NCBI GenBank assembly: GCA_029718625.1
Contig: CM056376.1
Coordinates: 25,147,130 to 25,211,129 of the forward strand
Direction: 5' to 3'
Length of the DNA: 64,000 nt
Origin: Synaphobranchus kaupii
Taxonomy: Eukaryota; Chordata; Actinopteri; Anguilliformes; Synaphobranchidae
The translations under genes and the position numbers were made by a program. Shown here one piece after another: positions 62,432 to 64,000 of the stretch. The notes beneath the pieces are model-generated. The model searched no databases. It was not told the origin of the DNA and saw only the letters and a list, made by a program, of their open reading frames with translations. Within the stretch, counting starts at the first letter, position 1. Each line of letters starts with the position of its first letter.

Positions 62432-63952
62432 CACTACTCACAAAAAGTTAGGGATATTCGGCTTTCGGGTGAAATTTCAGGATGAACCTAAAATGCACTA
62501 TAACCTTTACAGGTGAAATTAATTTGACCTTCTCTAAACTTTTGAATGCACATGTCCAACTATTCAATGTTTCAGTACTTTTTGCACAACTTGCTGTTCT
62601 CTAACAAGGAGCTGAACGGCAAAATTCACAACTGGTGTTTGATCCATGAATCGACCAATAAATTTCCTGGTTCAATTAGAATTGGTATTTAAACAGTCCT
62701 CTTCATCATGCTGTTCACATTTTGACATCATGAGACCAAGACGACACCTAACAATTGATCAACAGTACCTCGCCATTGCGAGGCTTCAAACAGGATGTTC
62801 TCAGAGGGAAGTGGCCACTGAGCTTAGAGTGTCATCAGCAGGTTGCAACAGAGATACAGAGAGACTGGAAGAGTCACAGAAAGGCATAGAAGTGGACGTC
62901 CTTTGGCCACATCCCACACTGATGACCGCTTCATTGTGAACAGTGCCCTGCGGAACCGGATGATGAATGCCACTCAACTCCAGGCACATTTAAGGGAGGT
63001 GAGAGGCACCCAAGTGTCACGTCAGACCATTCGAAACCGTTTACATCAGCGTGGTCTGCGTGCTAGACGACCTGCAAGGGTACCTGACCACACCACCAGG
63101 CACAGGCGTCATCGTCTTGCATGGGCCAGGGAGCATTTACGCTGGACGAGGGACCAGTGGGCCTCAGTGCTGTTCTCTGATGAAAGTCGATTCACGTTGA
63201 GCAGAAATGATGGCCGCCAACGATGTTGGAGACGTCAAGGAGAGCGCTATGCATCAGCCACTGTTGTCACCAGACGACCCTTTGGTGGTGGCGGTGTTAC
63301 AGTGTGGGCAGGTGTGTCTAGTCAATACAGAACTGCCCTACACTTTGTGAATGGTACAGTGACAAGCCCATACTACCTGAATAACATCATTAATCCAGTC
63401 ATTGTGCCCCTGCATGAACAACACAGGCCTAATTTCATCTTCATGGACGACAATGCTCCAGCTCATCGAGGTCGCATCATTAGGGAAAGGCTGCTGGAGA
63501 CTGGGGTACCTCAAATGGAGTGGCCTGCACTTTCTCCAGACCTGAATCCCATAGAAAACCTATGGGATCAGCTGACTCACCGTGTAGAGGCTCGTAACTC
63601 TGTACCCCAGAACCTCAATGACCTGAGGGCCGCCCTTCAAGAAGAGTGGGATGCCATGCCTCAGCAGACAATAAGTCGACTTGTGAACAGCATGAGACGT
63701 CGTTGTCAAGCTGTAATTGATGCTCAAGGGCACATGACAAGTTATTGAGACATTGACATTTTTGTTGTGGTATACCCACCACTGTTGTTGGCTTTTGTTT
63801 CAATAAATTGTTTGAGATGAGGAAATCACCATTGCATGCTTCTACTTAAATGCCCTACTTTCATGATACGTATAATATCACTGTAGCGTGAACTTACATT
63901 TTCCATAAATTTCACCCGAAAGCCAAATATCCCTAACTTTTTGTGAGTAGTG
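62432..63952 (+). mobile_element. Tc1-like transposon, copy 2
   Basis: Same ends as copy 1, flanked by TA at 62430-62431 and 63953-63954; 1521 bp. Opposite orientation to copy 1. Nested in the 62263 element. Confidence 0.95.
62730..63748 (+). pseudogene. Tc1-like transposase, frameshifted (copy 2)
   Basis: A 10-base deletion near 62829-62834, between two GTGTCA repeats present in copy 1, breaks the frame inside the first DNA-binding helix-turn-helix. From 62843 on a 301-codon frame is open to the stop at 63748 and keeps the whole catalytic domain with [16 protein letters not shown] and NPIENLW. The lesion differs from that in copy 1. Confidence 0.92.
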
Positions 63953-64000
63953 TATATCTGTTTGTGTCAAAGCGACCGCAGTCTGAACAGTCGCATCGGA

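Larger units (their letters stand above)
62263..64000. mobile_element. TIR element (GCTACGTTCACACTGCAGGT end), right end outside window
   Basis: GGCTACGTTCACACTGCAGG and AAGTGGCCCAGATCCGATTT are the start of a common fish DNA transposon family. After the Tc1-like insertion the sequence resumes with GACCGCAGTCTGAACAG, then the window ends. Confidence 0.65.

Overview
The window is animal, almost certainly teleost fish, genomic DNA. The evidence is a vertebrate neuronal nitric oxide synthase gene (nos1) with fish-like exon sequences, set in a dense landscape of fish-type DNA transposons, fold-back elements, SINEs and LINE fragments. The species cannot be read from the sequence. Nothing bacterial, plasmid-like or CRISPR-like is present.

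One protein-coding gene is clearly supported. nos1 lies on the minus strand, with thirteen coding exons from 52639 (start codon, PDZ exon) down to 780 (start of the FMN-binding module). Splice phases join without conflict and give 2340 coding bases, exactly 780 codons, if one extra base in a run of eight C at 52558-52565 is ignored. The exons encode the PDZ domain, the linker, the zinc-binding cysteine pair, the whole haem/arginine/pterin oxygenase domain, the calmodulin-binding helix and the first FMN phosphate loop. The rest of the reductase lies beyond the left edge. One intron has a GC donor. A possible untranslated first exon with a TATA-like box lies near 55523-55680 but is unproven.

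Everything else is intronic or upstream repeat. From left to right: a MITE and fish repeat fragments (1150-1905); small introns (2.9-7.5 kb); palindromic fold-back elements (8.1-10.7 kb); a MITE with an inverted duplicate (11.7-12.5 kb); an L1-like LINE remnant (13-14.2 kb); a 5S-derived SINE (15.2 kb); a nested fold-back element holding a BED-finger transposon and a THAP/P-like element (16.6-21.1 kb); a second SINE (21.9 kb); a second MITE copy (24.8 kb); a 60-bp dimeric minisatellite (28.8 kb); a transposon containing a Tc1-like element (31.0-34.6 kb); an L2-like LINE (36.9 kb); and further TIR elements (38.4-41.3 kb).

The most remarkable part is in the first coding intron, 42.7-51.2 kb. 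A unit of about 3.5 kb is tandemly duplicated at very high identity. The left copy carries a 600-bp LTR retrotransposon in miniature (TRIM): two LTRs of 256 and 258 bp, an 86-bp interior with primer-binding site and polypurine tract, a 4-bp target duplication, and a tRNA-like segment with A-box and B-box motifs in each LTR. The right copy keeps the exact empty site. Two Tc1-like copies with different disabling lesions (32.0 and 62.4 kb) lie in opposite orientation around the PDZ exon. Four fold-back loci share one palindromic core but have different terminal repeats.
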